Below, piece after piece: positions 44,976 to 54,301 of a stretch of DNA of 64,000 nucleotides. A model generated the notes under the pieces. That model saw only the letters and a program-made list of their open reading frames with translations. It did not search any database and was not told where the DNA came from. Source of the DNA: Gemmatimonadota bacterium (GTDB lineage: Bacteria > JAAXHH01); the NCBI GenBank assembly GCA_009838645.1, contig VXRC01000014.1, positions 1 through 64,000 of the forward strand. Reading direction: 5' to 3'. Both the position numbers and the translations under genes were made by a program. Each line of letters starts with the position of its first letter. Within the stretch, counting starts at the first letter, position 1.

Positions 44976-45622
44976 ACCGCGCCCCCTGTTTCTCCACTTT
45001 TTCCATCGTCGCCCTGGACCCCGATACGGGGGATCTCGGCGTGGCGACCCAGTCGAAGTATCTCGCCGTGGGATCCGTGGTCCCCTGGGCGCGGTTCAAC
45101 GCCGGCGCCATCGCCACGCAGGCCTGGGCCAACGCGTCCTTCGGCCCCAGGGGGCTCGACCTGCTCGAACAGGACGTCGGCGCCATCGACACCCTCGAAC
45201 GCCTGATCGAATCCGATGCCGGCCGGCAGTCCCGCCAGGTCGGCGTGGTGGATCTCGACGGCACGGCGGCGGCCTTCACGGGGGAGGAATGCCAGGAGTG
45301 GGCGGGGCACGTGACCGGTGGGGGCTACGTCTGCCTGGGAAATATCCTCGCGGGTGAAGAGGTGGTCGCCGTCATGGCGGAAACTTTCGAGGCACCCGGC
45401 GAGGAGGATTTCGCGGCGAATCTGCTCGCCGCGCTCACGGCCGGCCAGGATGCCGGCGGCGACCGGCGGGGCATGCAGTCGGCCGCCCTGCTCGTGGCGC
45501 GGGAAGGCGGGGGCTGCGGCGGTACATCCGACTTCCTCGTGGACCTGCGGGTCGATGACCATGCCGATCCCATCGAGGAACTGAAGCGCCTGTACCTGCT
45601 CCATGGAAGGCTCAATCCATGA
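44972..45622 (+). CDS. DUF1028 family protein
   Basis: 216 residues. FSIVALDPDTGDLGVATQSK, FNAGAIATQAWANASFGPRG, GGGYVCLGNIL and VDLRVDDHADPIEELKRL are the family's conserved blocks. DUF1028 has an Ntn-hydrolase-like fold; its reaction is not established to my knowledge. The start is a TTG that overlaps the upstream TGA (TTGA), and the stop overlaps the next ATG (ATGA), so it is coupled both ways. Its place between a hydroxy-acid oxidase and an MFS transporter suggests it acts on a transported small molecule. Confidence 0.85.
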   Translation: MNRAPCFSTFSIVALDPDTGDLGVATQSKYLAVGSVVPWARFNAGAIATQAWANASFGPRGLDLLEQDVGAIDTLERLIESDAGRQSRQVGVVDLDGTAAAFTGEECQEWAGHVTGGGYVCLGNILAGEEVVAVMAETFEAPGEEDFAANLLAALTAGQDAGGDRRGMQSAALLVAREGGGCGGTSDFLVDLRVDDHADPIEELKRLYLLHGRLNP

Positions 45623-46824
45623 AGTCCGACATGCAGCGCGCCAAGCTCGTGCTGCTGACCGTGGTTCACTTCCTGGTGGACCTCTTCTCCTCCCTGCTGA
45701 CACCGATTCTGCCCGCGCTCGTTACGCGGCTGCAACTCTCCCTTACGCAGGCCGGACTGCTCGCCGGCCTGCCGGCCATGACCTCCTCCCTGGTCCAACC
45801 TCTGATGGGTATCCTGGGGGACCGGATGGAGAAACGCTATTTCATCATCCTCGGCCCGGTGTTCTGCGCCGTCTTCATGTCTGCCGTGGGACTGGCGCCC
45901 TCCTTTCTCGTGCTGCTACTGTTTATCATTCTGGGAGGGTTCGGCACCGCCAGTTTCCACCCGCAGAGCGTGTCCATGGCCGGCGACGTCAGCGGTTCGA
46001 GACGCGGTTACGGCGTGTCGCTTTTCATCGTCGGCGGAACCGCCGGTCTGGCGGCAAGCCCCTTTGTCGTGCCCCGCATCGTGGAGCGCTTCGGTCTCGA
46101 AAGCCTGGTCTGGCTCGCGGTTCCCACGGTAATCGCCGTATTGGCCATGGCCCGGGTCATCCCCATCCGCAATGAAGACCGCAGGATAACCCGCCTGGCC
46201 GATGTGGGCGCTTCATTCCGGCCGAATCTGTGGCCCATGGTCAATCTCACGGTAGTGGGCATCATCCGGACGATCTCCGGGGTTGGTTTCGCCACTTTTT
46301 TCGTATTGCTGCTCAAGGATCGGGGCCTTACCCTGCAGCAGGGGGGCGACCTGCTCTTCGTCTTTCAGGGCGGCGCGGTGATCGGCGGGTTCGTCGGCGG
46401 CTGGCTTTCCGACCGGTTGGGACGGAGCCGCGTGATCTGGTCCACGATCCTGTTTTCCACCCCCTTCCTGTTCGCATCGCTCTACGACACCGGGCCGATG
46501 CTTCCGGTCTGGCTGTTCCTGGGAGGATTCATGAACATGGCGTCCAATTCCGTTTCCGTCGCCATGGCCCAGGAACTCGTACCGGACAGCGCGGGAACGG
46601 CTTCCAGTTTTCCCATGGGATTCAGCTGGGGCGCGGCGGGTGGCGCGCTGATCGTCTTCGGCGGTATCGCGGACCGCATCGGCGTAGTGGCAACGCTTGA
46701 AGTACTGGCACTGATCCCGCTGGCCGCCGTGGCGCTGGCCCTGTTGCTGCCACCGGACCGCGAGTTCCGAAGGGCCGCTACCCGCGTGCGCAAGGCGGCC
46801 GCGGACTTTGAGAGAGTGACCTGA
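45619..46824 (+). CDS. MFS transporter (fosmidomycin-resistance/FSR-like)
   Basis: 401 residues, 12 predicted membrane helices. The MFS signature in loop 2-3 is GILGDRMEKRY and the repeat in loop 8-9 is GGWLSDRLGRSRV. Family resemblance is to FSR-type drug and small-molecule exporters. It overlaps DUF1028 by four bases and is followed after 89 bases by the YtxJ gene. Substrate and direction are not known. Confidence 0.85.
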   Translation: MKSDMQRAKLVLLTVVHFLVDLFSSLLTPILPALVTRLQLSLTQAGLLAGLPAMTSSLVQPLMGILGDRMEKRYFIILGPVFCAVFMSAVGLAPSFLVLLLFIILGGFGTASFHPQSVSMAGDVSGSRRGYGVSLFIVGGTAGLAASPFVVPRIVERFGLESLVWLAVPTVIAVLAMARVIPIRNEDRRITRLADVGASFRPNLWPMVNLTVVGIIRTISGVGFATFFVLLLKDRGLTLQQGGDLLFVFQGGAVIGGFVGGWLSDRLGRSRVIWSTILFSTPFLFASLYDTGPMLPVWLFLGGFMNMASNSVSVAMAQELVPDSAGTASSFPMGFSWGAAGGALIVFGGIADRIGVVATLEVLALIPLAAVALALLLPPDREFRRAATRVRKAAADFERVT

Positions 46825-46913
46825 TCCCGTCAAGTTGTGGAAGCAGGGGTCGTTGCATCGAAATCGTATCCGGGGATGGCCGGCAGCACCCCGTGGTTTC
46901 AAGGAGGGCCTTC

Positions 46914-47306
46914 ATGTCTGACCGTGTCGTGCGCCTGACCGAATTATCTGCGCTGGACGAGGCCATCGCCTCATCGACCGAACGTCCCGTCTTCGTTTAC
47001 AAGCACAGTACAGTCTGCCCGGTGAGCGCCCGGGCCGCCGATCATTACCACGATTTCGCGGACGATTTCGCGGACATGGACACGAACGGAGACGGGGACG
47101 GGGACACCGACGAGAACGCGTCCACGCCGCTGTTCACCCAGGTCATGGTCATCGAGAACCGGAATCTCTCCAATGAGATCGAATCCCGCCTGGGTATCAG
47201 GCACGAGTCGCCGCAGCTGCTGCTGGTCCGGGACGGGAAAGTGACCTGGCACGCTTCCCATTTTTCCATCACAGGCAAGGACATAAAGAACGCGCTGGAG
47301 GACTGA
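46914..47306 (+). CDS. Bacillithiol-system redox protein, YtxJ (DUF2847) family
   Basis: 130 residues, thioredoxin-like. FVYKHSTVCPVSARAADHYHDF contains the single active Cys (CP) of YtxJ, a monothiol bacilliredoxin-like protein; LGIRHESPQLLLVRDGKVTWHASH is the second conserved block. It implies that the cell makes bacillithiol or a like thiol. A loop is lengthened by a 12-bp repeat (47052-47075) and a GAC/GGGGAC tract giving DTNGDGDGDTDE. ATG 46914 has AAGGAGG upstream. Confidence 0.85.
   Translation: MSDRVVRLTELSALDEAIASSTERPVFVYKHSTVCPVSARAADHYHDFADDFADMDTNGDGDGDTDENASTPLFTQVMVIENRNLSNEIESRLGIRHESPQLLLVRDGKVTWHASHFSITGKDIKNALED
47052..47075. repeat. 12-bp tandem repeat inside the ytxJ-like gene
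   Basis: GATTTCGCGGAC at 47052-47063 and 47064-47075, encoding DFAD twice, followed by a Gly/Asp-rich tract. Confidence 0.85.
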
Positions 47307-47309
47307 GCC

Positions 47310-48560
47310 ATGTCGAGACGGGCCGTCATAGTCGGCGCGGGGGTGATCGGCCTCAGCACGGCCTACCATCTGGCCCGCAAGTCGTACGGAAGCGTCACGG
47401 TCGTCGAGAAGGGACGCGTGGGAGACGGCGCCAGCAGCCGGGCCGCCGGGATCATTACCGGGCTGCTTTGGTCGGAAACCGGCGTCCTGGCCCGCAAGAT
47501 CAGCCTGACCCGGTTCAGGGAACTGTCCGGGGAACTGGATGGCTACCGGTACCAGGATGTGGGTTGCCTGAACGTGTTCGACGCGGCGAGCTGGCCGGAA
47601 CGGGAACGGCTGCTGCCCCTGTACGACCGCCTGGGCGTGGAATACACGATCATGAACCAAACCGAGATGGCCGCGGCCTGGCCGGACCTGGCGCTGACCG
47701 GTGAGCCGGTCGGGCTTTTCGATCCCCTGGGCGGCTACAGCGAACCGGATCACTACCTCCCGGCCCTGGCGGATGGTTGCCGCGCCCTGGGCGTGGAGAT
47801 CAGGGAAGGGTGCATGGTCTCCGACTTCATCGTGGATGGGGGACGCATGGCGGGCGTCGTCGCCGATGGAAGGCGCATCGAGGCCGATGCCGTGGTGAGT
47901 ACGGTTCACGTCTGGACCCTGAAGGTTCTGGAAACCATCGGACTGCAGCTGCCCCTGAAGTCCTTCGTGCACCAGCGTTACGTCACGGTGCCGCTGCCCG
48001 CCCCGGTCCGGATCCCGGCGGTCAACGCCAATCCCTACGGGGGATATCTCCGGCCGCATTACGGACAGCGCTTGCTTGCGGGCATCGAGAACCCCGAGGC
48101 GCCGGAGTTTCGCGTACCCGGCCGCGATTTCCTGATGTCGACGATTGCCCCGCCGCCCGGGCTTGACGAGGCCGCGCGGGAAAACCTGCTCCCGCTCGTT
48201 CCCGTGGCCGGCCGTGCGGGCCGAGTGGGCTCGACCGGACGGACGGGAAGGGGCGATTATACCGGCTGGGAAATCGAGAAGGCGGGCCTGCTGTCCTTCT
48301 CCGCGGATGGCGAACCGGTGCTCGGACCCGTTGAGCGCTTCCCGGGGCTGTACGTAGGCGTCGCCTTTCATTCCGGTGGCTTCGCCTACAACCCGGCGGC
48401 CGGCGTATTGCTGGCGGGATGCGTCGCGGACGGACGGCCCGAAATCGATATTGGGGATTTTTCGCCGAACCGGTTCGATCCACAAGAGACGGAAGCGTAC
48501 AACCGGACCCGGATCACCCACGGTGAATACAGCCTGCCGGGGCAATCACGTAGGCATTGA
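47310..48560 (+). CDS. FAD-dependent oxidoreductase, DAO family
   Basis: 416 residues. FAD-binding GAGVIGLSTAYHLARKSYG at the N-terminus with VVEKGRVGDGASSRAAG, and a C-terminal FHSGGFAYNPAAGVLLAG for the flavin. It resembles sarcosine/glycine/D-amino-acid oxidase-type enzymes that oxidise a C-N or C-O bond. A ~20-residue low-complexity segment (AGRAGRVGSTGRTGRGDYTG, bases about 48205-48264) interrupts the C-terminal half. It begins three bases after the YtxJ stop. Confidence 0.88.
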   Translation: MSRRAVIVGAGVIGLSTAYHLARKSYGSVTVVEKGRVGDGASSRAAGIITGLLWSETGVLARKISLTRFRELSGELDGYRYQDVGCLNVFDAASWPERERLLPLYDRLGVEYTIMNQTEMAAAWPDLALTGEPVGLFDPLGGYSEPDHYLPALADGCRALGVEIREGCMVSDFIVDGGRMAGVVADGRRIEADAVVSTVHVWTLKVLETIGLQLPLKSFVHQRYVTVPLPAPVRIPAVNANPYGGYLRPHYGQRLLAGIENPEAPEFRVPGRDFLMSTIAPPPGLDEAARENLLPLVPVAGRAGRVGSTGRTGRGDYTGWEIEKAGLLSFSADGEPVLGPVERFPGLYVGVAFHSGGFAYNPAAGVLLAGCVADGRPEIDIGDFSPNRFDPQETEAYNRTRITHGEYSLPGQSRRH

Positions 48561-48577
48561 CAGCAAGGCGCGTGACC

Positions 48578-49708
48578 ATGGACGCGAAATCGGATTTTCG
48601 CTTGAACGCCAGGCAGATCGACGCGTTCCGCCGCGCCCTGCTCGACTGGTACGGCGAGCACCAGCGGGACTTGCCGTGGCGGCGGACCTGTGACCCCTAC
48701 GCGGTCTGGGTATCTGAAATCATGCTCCAGCAGACGCGGGTAGATCAGGTACGGCCCTACTACGACCGGTTCATGGATCGTTTCCCCACGGTAGAGCACC
48801 TCGGCAAGGCCTCGCTCGAGGACGTCCTGAAGGCATGGGAAGGCATGGGGTACTACGCCAGGGCGAGGAACCTGCATCGGGCCGCCCGCCGGGTCGTCGA
48901 CGAACACGGCGGGCAGATACCCGACGATCCCGCACGGATCTCGGACCTGCCGGGCATCGGGCCCTACACGGCTGCCGCCATATCGAGCATCGCCTTCGGA
49001 AGGGATTGTCCGGTCGTCGATGGCAATGTCGTTCGCGTATTGAGCCGCCTGTTCCACCTGACCGATACCCCGGCTTCCTCAGCGGCAAGAAAGAGAATAG
49101 ACGGCCTCGCCGGGCGACTCCTCGCCAGGGGCCGGGCGGGCAACTTCAACCAGGCCATGATGGAACTGGGGGCCAAGATTTGCACGCCGCGCAAACCCCG
49201 TTGCGGTGAATGTCCCGTGAACCCGTTTTGCGAAGCCCGAAAAACGTTGCCGGACCCTGCGGTGCTGCCGCGTAAAAAGCCGCGCCCGCAACGACCTCAC
49301 CATCGTGTCGTGGCCGGCATCGTGCGCCGGAACGACGAGGTGCTGATCGTCCGGCGGCCGACGGACGGCCTGCTGGGTGGACTATGGGAGTTCCCGGGCG
49401 GAATCGTCGGTAAAGGGGTCGATGGGGAAACATTTCTGGCAGAAGAAATGAAAAACACGCTGGGGATCGGCATTCGTGTCGATCGCTCCGTTGCCACCCT
49501 GCGACATGCCTTTACCCATTTCGAGATGACGCTGCAGGGCTACAACTGTTCGCATCTTCAAGGGGTAGTCCGCCATCGCGACGGAAACGAATGCCGATGG
49601 GTACGGTTCGAAGACCTCGGCCGTTTCGCCTTCCCCAGGGCCTATCGGCGCCTGATCGAAGCCGCGGCAAAGGTCCGAGAAGTCCGGGAGCCTGCCGGTT
49701 CCACATAA
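48578..49708 (+). CDS. mutY: A/G-specific adenine glycosylase MutY
   Basis: 376 residues. It removes adenine mispaired with 8-oxoguanine. Visible: EIMLQQTRVDQV, the HhH motif DLPGIGPYTA, catalytic Asp in PVVDGNVVRVLSRLF, the Fe-S cluster C-x6-C-x2-C-x5-C (CTPRKPRCGECPVNPFC) and a NUDIX-like C-terminal domain (EFPGGIVGKGVDGETFLAEE) that reads 8-oxoG. ATG 48578 is preferred; a TTG at 48557 would overlap the DAO stop by four bases and is possible. It is the last gene of this plus-strand string. Confidence 0.93.
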   Translation: MDAKSDFRLNARQIDAFRRALLDWYGEHQRDLPWRRTCDPYAVWVSEIMLQQTRVDQVRPYYDRFMDRFPTVEHLGKASLEDVLKAWEGMGYYARARNLHRAARRVVDEHGGQIPDDPARISDLPGIGPYTAAAISSIAFGRDCPVVDGNVVRVLSRLFHLTDTPASSAARKRIDGLAGRLLARGRAGNFNQAMMELGAKICTPRKPRCGECPVNPFCEARKTLPDPAVLPRKKPRPQRPHHRVVAGIVRRNDEVLIVRRPTDGLLGGLWEFPGGIVGKGVDGETFLAEEMKNTLGIGIRVDRSVATLRHAFTHFEMTLQGYNCSHLQGVVRHRDGNECRWVRFEDLGRFAFPRAYRRLIEAAAKVREVREPAGST

Positions 49709-49717
49709 AGCATAGCG

Positions 49718-49749
49718 CGCGCCGGACAGGTCCTACCCCATCCGGCGCG
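49718..49749. terminator. Hairpin between convergent mutY and recA
   Basis: A 9-bp GC-rich stem, CGCGCCGGA (49718-49726) with TCCGGCGCG (49741-49749), and a 14-base loop. There is no clear T-run on either side, so it may be a terminator or an RNA-stabilising hairpin. It sits 9 bases after mutY and 27 before the recA stop. Confidence 0.5.
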
Positions 49750-49775
49750 GCCTACTACCTGGCGCCACCGCCTTT

Positions 49776-50855
49776 TCAGCGCCGCTTCACCGAGGATTCG
49801 GGACGGGCGGCCGGTTTCCCGGCGACTCCGTTGTTTTCGACCGATTCGTCCTGGTCCGGAGGTGCGAATATCGCACGGACTTTCTCTTCGATCTCTACGG
49901 CGAGGTCCCGCTGTTCCCTGAGCAGTTGCCGCACGTTCTCGCGGCCCTGCCCGAGCCTTTCGTCACTATAGGAAAACCAGGTCCCGCTCTTTTCTATGAT
50001 GCCGTTATTGACCCCGAGTTCGATCAGGTCGCTCTCTTTGGAGATCCCTTCCCCGTAGATGATATCGAACTGCGCCTCGCGGAAGGGCGCCGCCAGCTTG
50101 TTCTTCTTTACGGTACCCCGTACCTGGATGCCCGCCGAGGCGTCGTCCCCCTTGATGTTCCCGATCCTGCGCACCTCGATCCGGACCGAGGAATAGAACT
50201 TCAGGGCCAGCCCTCCGGTCGTCGTTTCCGGATTGCCGTACATCACCCCGATTTTCTGGCGGATCTGGTTGATGAAGATCAGGCAGGTCCTGGACCGGTT
50301 GATCACCGAGGTCAGCTTTCGCAGCGCCTGCGACATCAGGCGGGCCTGCAGGCCGACATGGGAATCACCCATTTCTCCTTCAATTTCCGCCCTCGGAACG
50401 AGCGCGGCGACCGAGTCGATGACGATCACGTCCACACCGCCGCTGCGGACCAGGATCTCGGCCACGTCGAGGGCCTGCTCGCCCGTATCCGGCTGATGGA
50501 TGAGCAGTTTGTCCATGTCCACGCCGAGGGCCCGCGCGTAGCGGATGTCCAGCGCGTGTTCCGCGTCGATGAAGGCGGCCATTCCGCCCAGTTTCTGCGC
50601 CTCGGCCACGATATGCTTGGCCAGCGTGGTCTTACCGGAGGACTCGTTTCCGTAGATCTCCACCACGCGCCCACGGGGCACGCCGCCGATGCCCAACGCC
50701 AGATCGAGGGTCAGGGATCCCGTGGGTATGGACTCGACGGACAGTTGGGGGTTCTCGTCTCCCATCCTGATGATGGAACCCTTGCCGAACTGCCGCTCTA
50801 TTTGCGATATGGCGCCGCTCAGCGCCTTCTCCCTTCCCGGATCGTTATCGTTCAT
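49776..50855 (-). CDS. recA: Recombinase RecA
   Basis: 359 residues from ATG 50855. Walker [45 protein letters not shown], the [22 protein letters not shown] loop, [22 protein letters not shown] and the C-terminal GRENVRQLL are all present. It pairs homologous DNA and activates LexA self-cleavage. GGGGAG lies nine bases before ATG; the longer frame to 50924 extends into the promoter palindrome. The tail (Ala/Glu/Lys-rich) is normal. Regulation: see the palindrome at 50895-50921. Confidence 0.97.
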   Translation of the reverse strand: MNDNDPGREKALSGAISQIERQFGKGSIIRMGDENPQLSVESIPTGSLTLDLALGIGGVPRGRVVEIYGNESSGKTTLAKHIVAEAQKLGGMAAFIDAEHALDIRYARALGVDMDKLLIHQPDTGEQALDVAEILVRSGGVDVIVIDSVAALVPRAEIEGEMGDSHVGLQARLMSQALRKLTSVINRSRTCLIFINQIRQKIGVMYGNPETTTGGLALKFYSSVRIEVRRIGNIKGDDASAGIQVRGTVKKNKLAAPFREAQFDIIYGEGISKESDLIELGVNNGIIEKSGTWFSYSDERLGQGRENVRQLLREQRDLAVEIEEKVRAIFAPPDQDESVENNGVAGKPAARPESSVKRR

Positions 50856-50894
50856 GTCCGCGATCTCCCCTTCGTTGATGCATGTGGACGTTTT

Positions 50895-50921
50895 TTTGGC
50901 ATACCTGTCCAATATGCCAAA
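50895..50921. promoter_or_regulatory. Perfect 9-9-9 palindrome over the recA promoter, candidate SOS (LexA) operator
   Basis: TTTGGCATA (50895-50903) and TATGCCAAA (50913-50921) are exact inverted repeats with a 9-base spacer. The second arm covers the -10 element of the recA promoter. It differs from the E. coli (CTGT-N8-ACAG) and B. subtilis LexA sites I know, so if LexA binds here the motif is of a different type. Confidence 0.6.
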
Positions 50922-50938
50922 CATTTGTGTAGTGTCAA
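50911..50938 (-). promoter_or_regulatory. recA promoter
   Basis: On the minus strand a perfect TTGACA (50938-50933), a 16-base spacer and CATATT (50916-50911), four of six matches, followed by GG. Transcription would begin near 50904, inside the palindrome, giving a ~50-base leader to ATG 50855. Confidence 0.65.
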
Positions 50939-51093
50939 GCGAATTTCGTTTGACTAAATGAAATGGTCGTAAACCGGGTGAGGAATCTTGAGAAAAAGTA
51001 TTCCCGAACGACCTGGAAGTAAAGTAATTTCGCGCCGATCCGGCCTGTCGTCGCGCGCATGGAAAAAAAGGGAGAGAAAGGGCTTCGAAAGCC

Positions 51094-51112
51094 GTATATT
51101 GTAACTATATAC
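51094..51112. promoter_or_regulatory. Palindrome with -10-like TATATT upstream of the TPR gene
   Basis: GTATAT (51094-51099) and ATATAC (51107-51112) form an inverted repeat around TGTAACT. TATATT (51095-51100) resembles the -10 of other promoters here and is followed by GTA, but I find no -35. ATG 51157 is 45 bases downstream. Confidence 0.4.
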
Positions 51113-51156
51113 CCCTTTCGCCGCCGCCGGACCAGACGAGTGGAGCGGAGCGTGGA

Positions 51157-53391
51157 ATGAGTGCCTTCAGGACGATAATCTGCCTCGGAGCGGCCGCCTT
51201 CTGCCTCCATTGGGCATCATCGGGCTGCGCGGGCGCGGGTGCGCCGAGAACCATTCCCGACGACGCCGACAGCGCGAGCGTGAAAGCATCCGGTCTCGCA
51301 TTAATGAACGAAGGCGACTACGAAGGCGCCATCGCCTACTACCGCCGGGCGCTGGCCCTGGACCTGACGGATTCCGAGGCCTTCGGAAACCTGAGCGTGG
51401 CCTACTACTACCTGGGCAGATACGACGAGGCGTTGCGGGAAGCGCTGCAGGCCGTCGTTCTATCGCCCGACGAAATCAACTGGCGGCTCAACCTCGGCGC
51501 GATTTATACCCGCAAAGGGAATCACGAAGGCGCGGCGAGAGCCTATGGCGCGGCCGTCGATATCGCCCGCGGCCTGCCGGAGGCAAACCGCTATCAACTC
51601 CGGAACGCCCTGATGGGCCTGGGCCGGTCCAGCGAACTGTCCGGTTCGTACGGCCAGGCCCTGGACGCGTACGAGGAAGCGCTGGTCTTCGCACCCGATG
51701 ACGTGGCCATGCTGACCGGAGTCGGCAACATATACTACCGCCAGGGACGGCTGGACGAGGCCGAGGCGTGGTATCACCGGACGTTGGCACAGGATTCCAC
51801 GCACGCCGTGGCCAGGTACAATATGGCGCTGGTCTACTCCAGGACGGGGAGATACGACGAGGCGTTCCGGCTTCTGGCGGACAACCCCGTGTTGGACAGG
51901 CGGCTCGAGAGCGCACTGGAAGGCAGTACCGTAAGCGCCGTGGACCGTTCGAAGACCCAGAGCATCGCGGCCTACCGCGCCAGGTTCGGGAAGATGGGCG
52001 GCCCCCCGTCTCCCGGCAGCCGGCAGGGACGCCGGCCGCCGCCCTATGTCCATGTGAGGGGGTTGACCTATTACGAACAAGGCGCGTACGTGGAGGCGAA
52101 GCAGGCCTTCGAGCAGGCCCTGGCCGAGGACCCCGGGCTTGCGGAGGCGCATCTGTACATCGGAAACATCTTTGCACTGCAGGACCGCCACGCCGAGGCG
52201 GTCGAAGCCTATGAAACGGCGATCGCCGTCGACGCGCAGTTCTTCGAAGCCTACAACAACCTGGGCACCATGTATGCCAACATGGACCGGACCGAAGATG
52301 CCATGGACGCCTACGGGAAGGCGCTCGCGTTGAACGACCGTTTCTACGACGCCCGTACCAACCTCGGACTGCTGTACGCGGAGGCGGGCAGACTGGACGA
52401 AGCGGTCGAGGAATTCAGGAAGGTCATCCGTGCCGAAGTAGGCATCGCCGAGGTCCACAACAACCTCGGCATCGTTTATCTCAGGCAGGGGAAGGATGAA
52501 GAGGCCAGCGAACAGTTCAACAGGGCTATCGCGCTTCGAGAGGATTTTCCGGAAGCCTACAACAACCTCGCGCTCTCCTACAGCCGGGACGCCGTCGTGG
52601 ACGACGTGATCGAAACCTGGCGCGGACTCGCGGCCCGATGGGCGGGCCATGATCCCTCGGCCCGCGTGGGCTTCGACTGGATGCCGCTCCGGCGGGTGGC
52701 CGCCCGGTCCTCCGGCGTGGGCGGTGAAGCGCGGTCGGCGTACAGGGACGGAGTCGAAGCCGCCTACGGTTACGATCTCGAGGCCGCGCTCTCACACTTC
52801 CGGGCATCCCTTGCGGCGCGGCCGGAATGGAACGCCGCTCGGATGGCCGTGGCTGCCGTGTTGCTAGCCCAGGGGAAGTGGGAGGAGGCGGCGACAACGG
52901 TCGAGAAAGCGATTGACCCGGAAACTGCGGATCCACTGCCCAACGCCATCCTGGCCATCGCGAGGGTTTCCGGCGGCGACTTCGAGTCGGCGCTCGAAGC
53001 ATGGGAGGGCGCGGTACGCCTGGCCGGCGAACCGGACGGTACCGCTCCGTTGGACGCGCTGACGGCGATGCGTACGAAGACCGAAGCCGCGGGACGGGTG
53101 TTGCGCGCCCTGGACCAGGCCGTGGCGCTGCGACCGCGGTTTACGACCGCGCATTTCAATGTTGGCCTTGTCAATGATATGCTTCGTCGATACCATCAGG
53201 CCATTCGGAGCTACCGGGAAGTCGTCCGCCTCGCCCCGGAACTGGGCGCCGGACATTTCCGCCTGGGTATCTCTTACTTCCGGATCGGCGATTACGAGCA
53301 GGCCCGGGATGCGCTGCGTGAGTATATTCGTCTCTCCGCGGACCCCATGCTGCTCCCCCAGGTGGAGACCTTTCTGAACAGATCGGGATAG
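51157..53391 (+). CDS. Large TPR-repeat protein, probably exported
   Basis: 744 residues. A signal peptide is followed by a weak lipobox (SSGC at residues 21-24, lacking the usual Leu). At least ten TPRs follow with the pattern ALxxGNxxxxLGRYDEAL, for example YYRRALALDLTDSEAFGNLS, YLGRYDEALREALQAV and AYETAIAVDAQFFEAYNNLG. No catalytic domain. It may scaffold an envelope complex. The next gene begins 34 bases after its stop. Confidence 0.85.
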   Translation: MSAFRTIICLGAAAFCLHWASSGCAGAGAPRTIPDDADSASVKASGLALMNEGDYEGAIAYYRRALALDLTDSEAFGNLSVAYYYLGRYDEALREALQAVVLSPDEINWRLNLGAIYTRKGNHEGAARAYGAAVDIARGLPEANRYQLRNALMGLGRSSELSGSYGQALDAYEEALVFAPDDVAMLTGVGNIYYRQGRLDEAEAWYHRTLAQDSTHAVARYNMALVYSRTGRYDEAFRLLADNPVLDRRLESALEGSTVSAVDRSKTQSIAAYRARFGKMGGPPSPGSRQGRRPPPYVHVRGLTYYEQGAYVEAKQAFEQALAEDPGLAEAHLYIGNIFALQDRHAEAVEAYETAIAVDAQFFEAYNNLGTMYANMDRTEDAMDAYGKALALNDRFYDARTNLGLLYAEAGRLDEAVEEFRKVIRAEVGIAEVHNNLGIVYLRQGKDEEASEQFNRAIALREDFPEAYNNLALSYSRDAVVDDVIETWRGLAARWAGHDPSARVGFDWMPLRRVAARSSGVGGEARSAYRDGVEAAYGYDLEAALSHFRASLAARPEWNAARMAVAAVLLAQGKWEEAATTVEKAIDPETADPLPNAILAIARVSGGDFESALEAWEGAVRLAGEPDGTAPLDALTAMRTKTEAAGRVLRALDQAVALRPRFTTAHFNVGLVNDMLRRYHQAIRSYREVVRLAPELGAGHFRLGISYFRIGDYEQARDALREYIRLSADPMLLPQVETFLNRSG

Positions 53392-53425
53392 CCGGCGCCG
53401 TTGGATCCCAGGAAGATCATTCTAC

Positions 53426-54271
53426 ATGCATATGACGAAAAAAACGCTCGAACAGGTCGTCGGTGAAAGGCCGTTTCCCGAATATGCCGACTGGTGGCCG
53501 GTAGGCAGCGCGTTCACCGCGTTCATGTCCGACGCTATCGTCAGCGTATGGAAGGCGCTGGACCCCGACAGCGACGCGCTGAACGAGGTCCGGGAAAGCG
53601 CCAAAGGGTACATCCGGACGGTCTACGGCCGGCCGGCCAGGCGGGGGTTGGTGGAAGCCTTCGTTCACCCGGACGGTGAAACGGCGCTGCAGTCGGGCGA
53701 ATTCGACGCCCTTTCCTATGCGTTCTACAGGTCGGCCTTCCGGCACATCGAAAGACATCCGGATCGTTTCGAGGACGGACTGGAACGGGAACGCCGGCTG
53801 TTTACCATCCGGGTGGGCAAGTTGTTTTTCGACCACCTGAATCGTCACCTCGCGCTGGACCTGCCCGAAGGCCTGAACACGCCGGGCCAGCTCGAACAAT
53901 TGTCCGCCGCCATCGATCGCGTCGGCCGTTTCCTGCACGACCAGGGATATCTCCGCAGTCACTTCGCCTTCCGATTCGATGTGGACGTCGAGCAAGAAGA
54001 TACGCGAATCATCCAGCATGCCGATGAAGTTGTCTCCCGTCTGCAGAAGGGTCGACTGGCCTACGCGCTGTACGAGATGGGCTATCCCGTCATACTGCCC
54101 TCCGCGGTCTACCTCTACCACACGATTGGGGAAGCGCAGCATCATTCCTCCCGAACCATCGAGAACCTGTTCGGCGAAGTAGGATACGACGCCAGGGAGA
54201 CGGACGACTTCGATCCCATCGGATATCCATCGGAAATGGTGGTGGAACTCTGGGAGATCCGCAGCCTGTGA
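53426..54271 (+). CDS. Uncharacterised protein upstream of a BesD/HalD-like PhyH
   Basis: 281 residues, no signal peptide. I do not recognise the family. Notable conserved-looking stretches: FPEYADWWPVGSAFTAFMSDA, WKALDPDSDALNEVRESAKGYIRTVYG, FDALSYAFYRSAFRHIERHPDRF, RLFTIRVGKLFFDHL, LHDQGYLRSHFAFRFDVDVEQED, YEMGYPVILPSAVYLYHTIGEAQHHSSRTIENLFGEVGYDA. It is rich in His and aromatic residues and mostly helical. It shares direction and close spacing with the TPR gene before and the oxygenase gene after. Confidence 0.7.
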   Translation: MHMTKKTLEQVVGERPFPEYADWWPVGSAFTAFMSDAIVSVWKALDPDSDALNEVRESAKGYIRTVYGRPARRGLVEAFVHPDGETALQSGEFDALSYAFYRSAFRHIERHPDRFEDGLERERRLFTIRVGKLFFDHLNRHLALDLPEGLNTPGQLEQLSAAIDRVGRFLHDQGYLRSHFAFRFDVDVEQEDTRIIQHADEVVSRLQKGRLAYALYEMGYPVILPSAVYLYHTIGEAQHHSSRTIENLFGEVGYDARETDDFDPIGYPSEMVVELWEIRSL

Positions 54272-54301
54272 AGCGCGCCCGGGCGGACCGACCCGGGCGG
54301 A

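Noticed and set aside
49776-50924. Longer RecA from ATG 50924
   Set aside because: The added residues are unconserved and would lie over the promoter palindrome; ATG 50855 has GGGGAG upstream.
51094-51112. Full promoter at the GTATAT palindrome
   Set aside because: No -35 hexamer at 16-18 bases; kept only as a possible -10 or operator.
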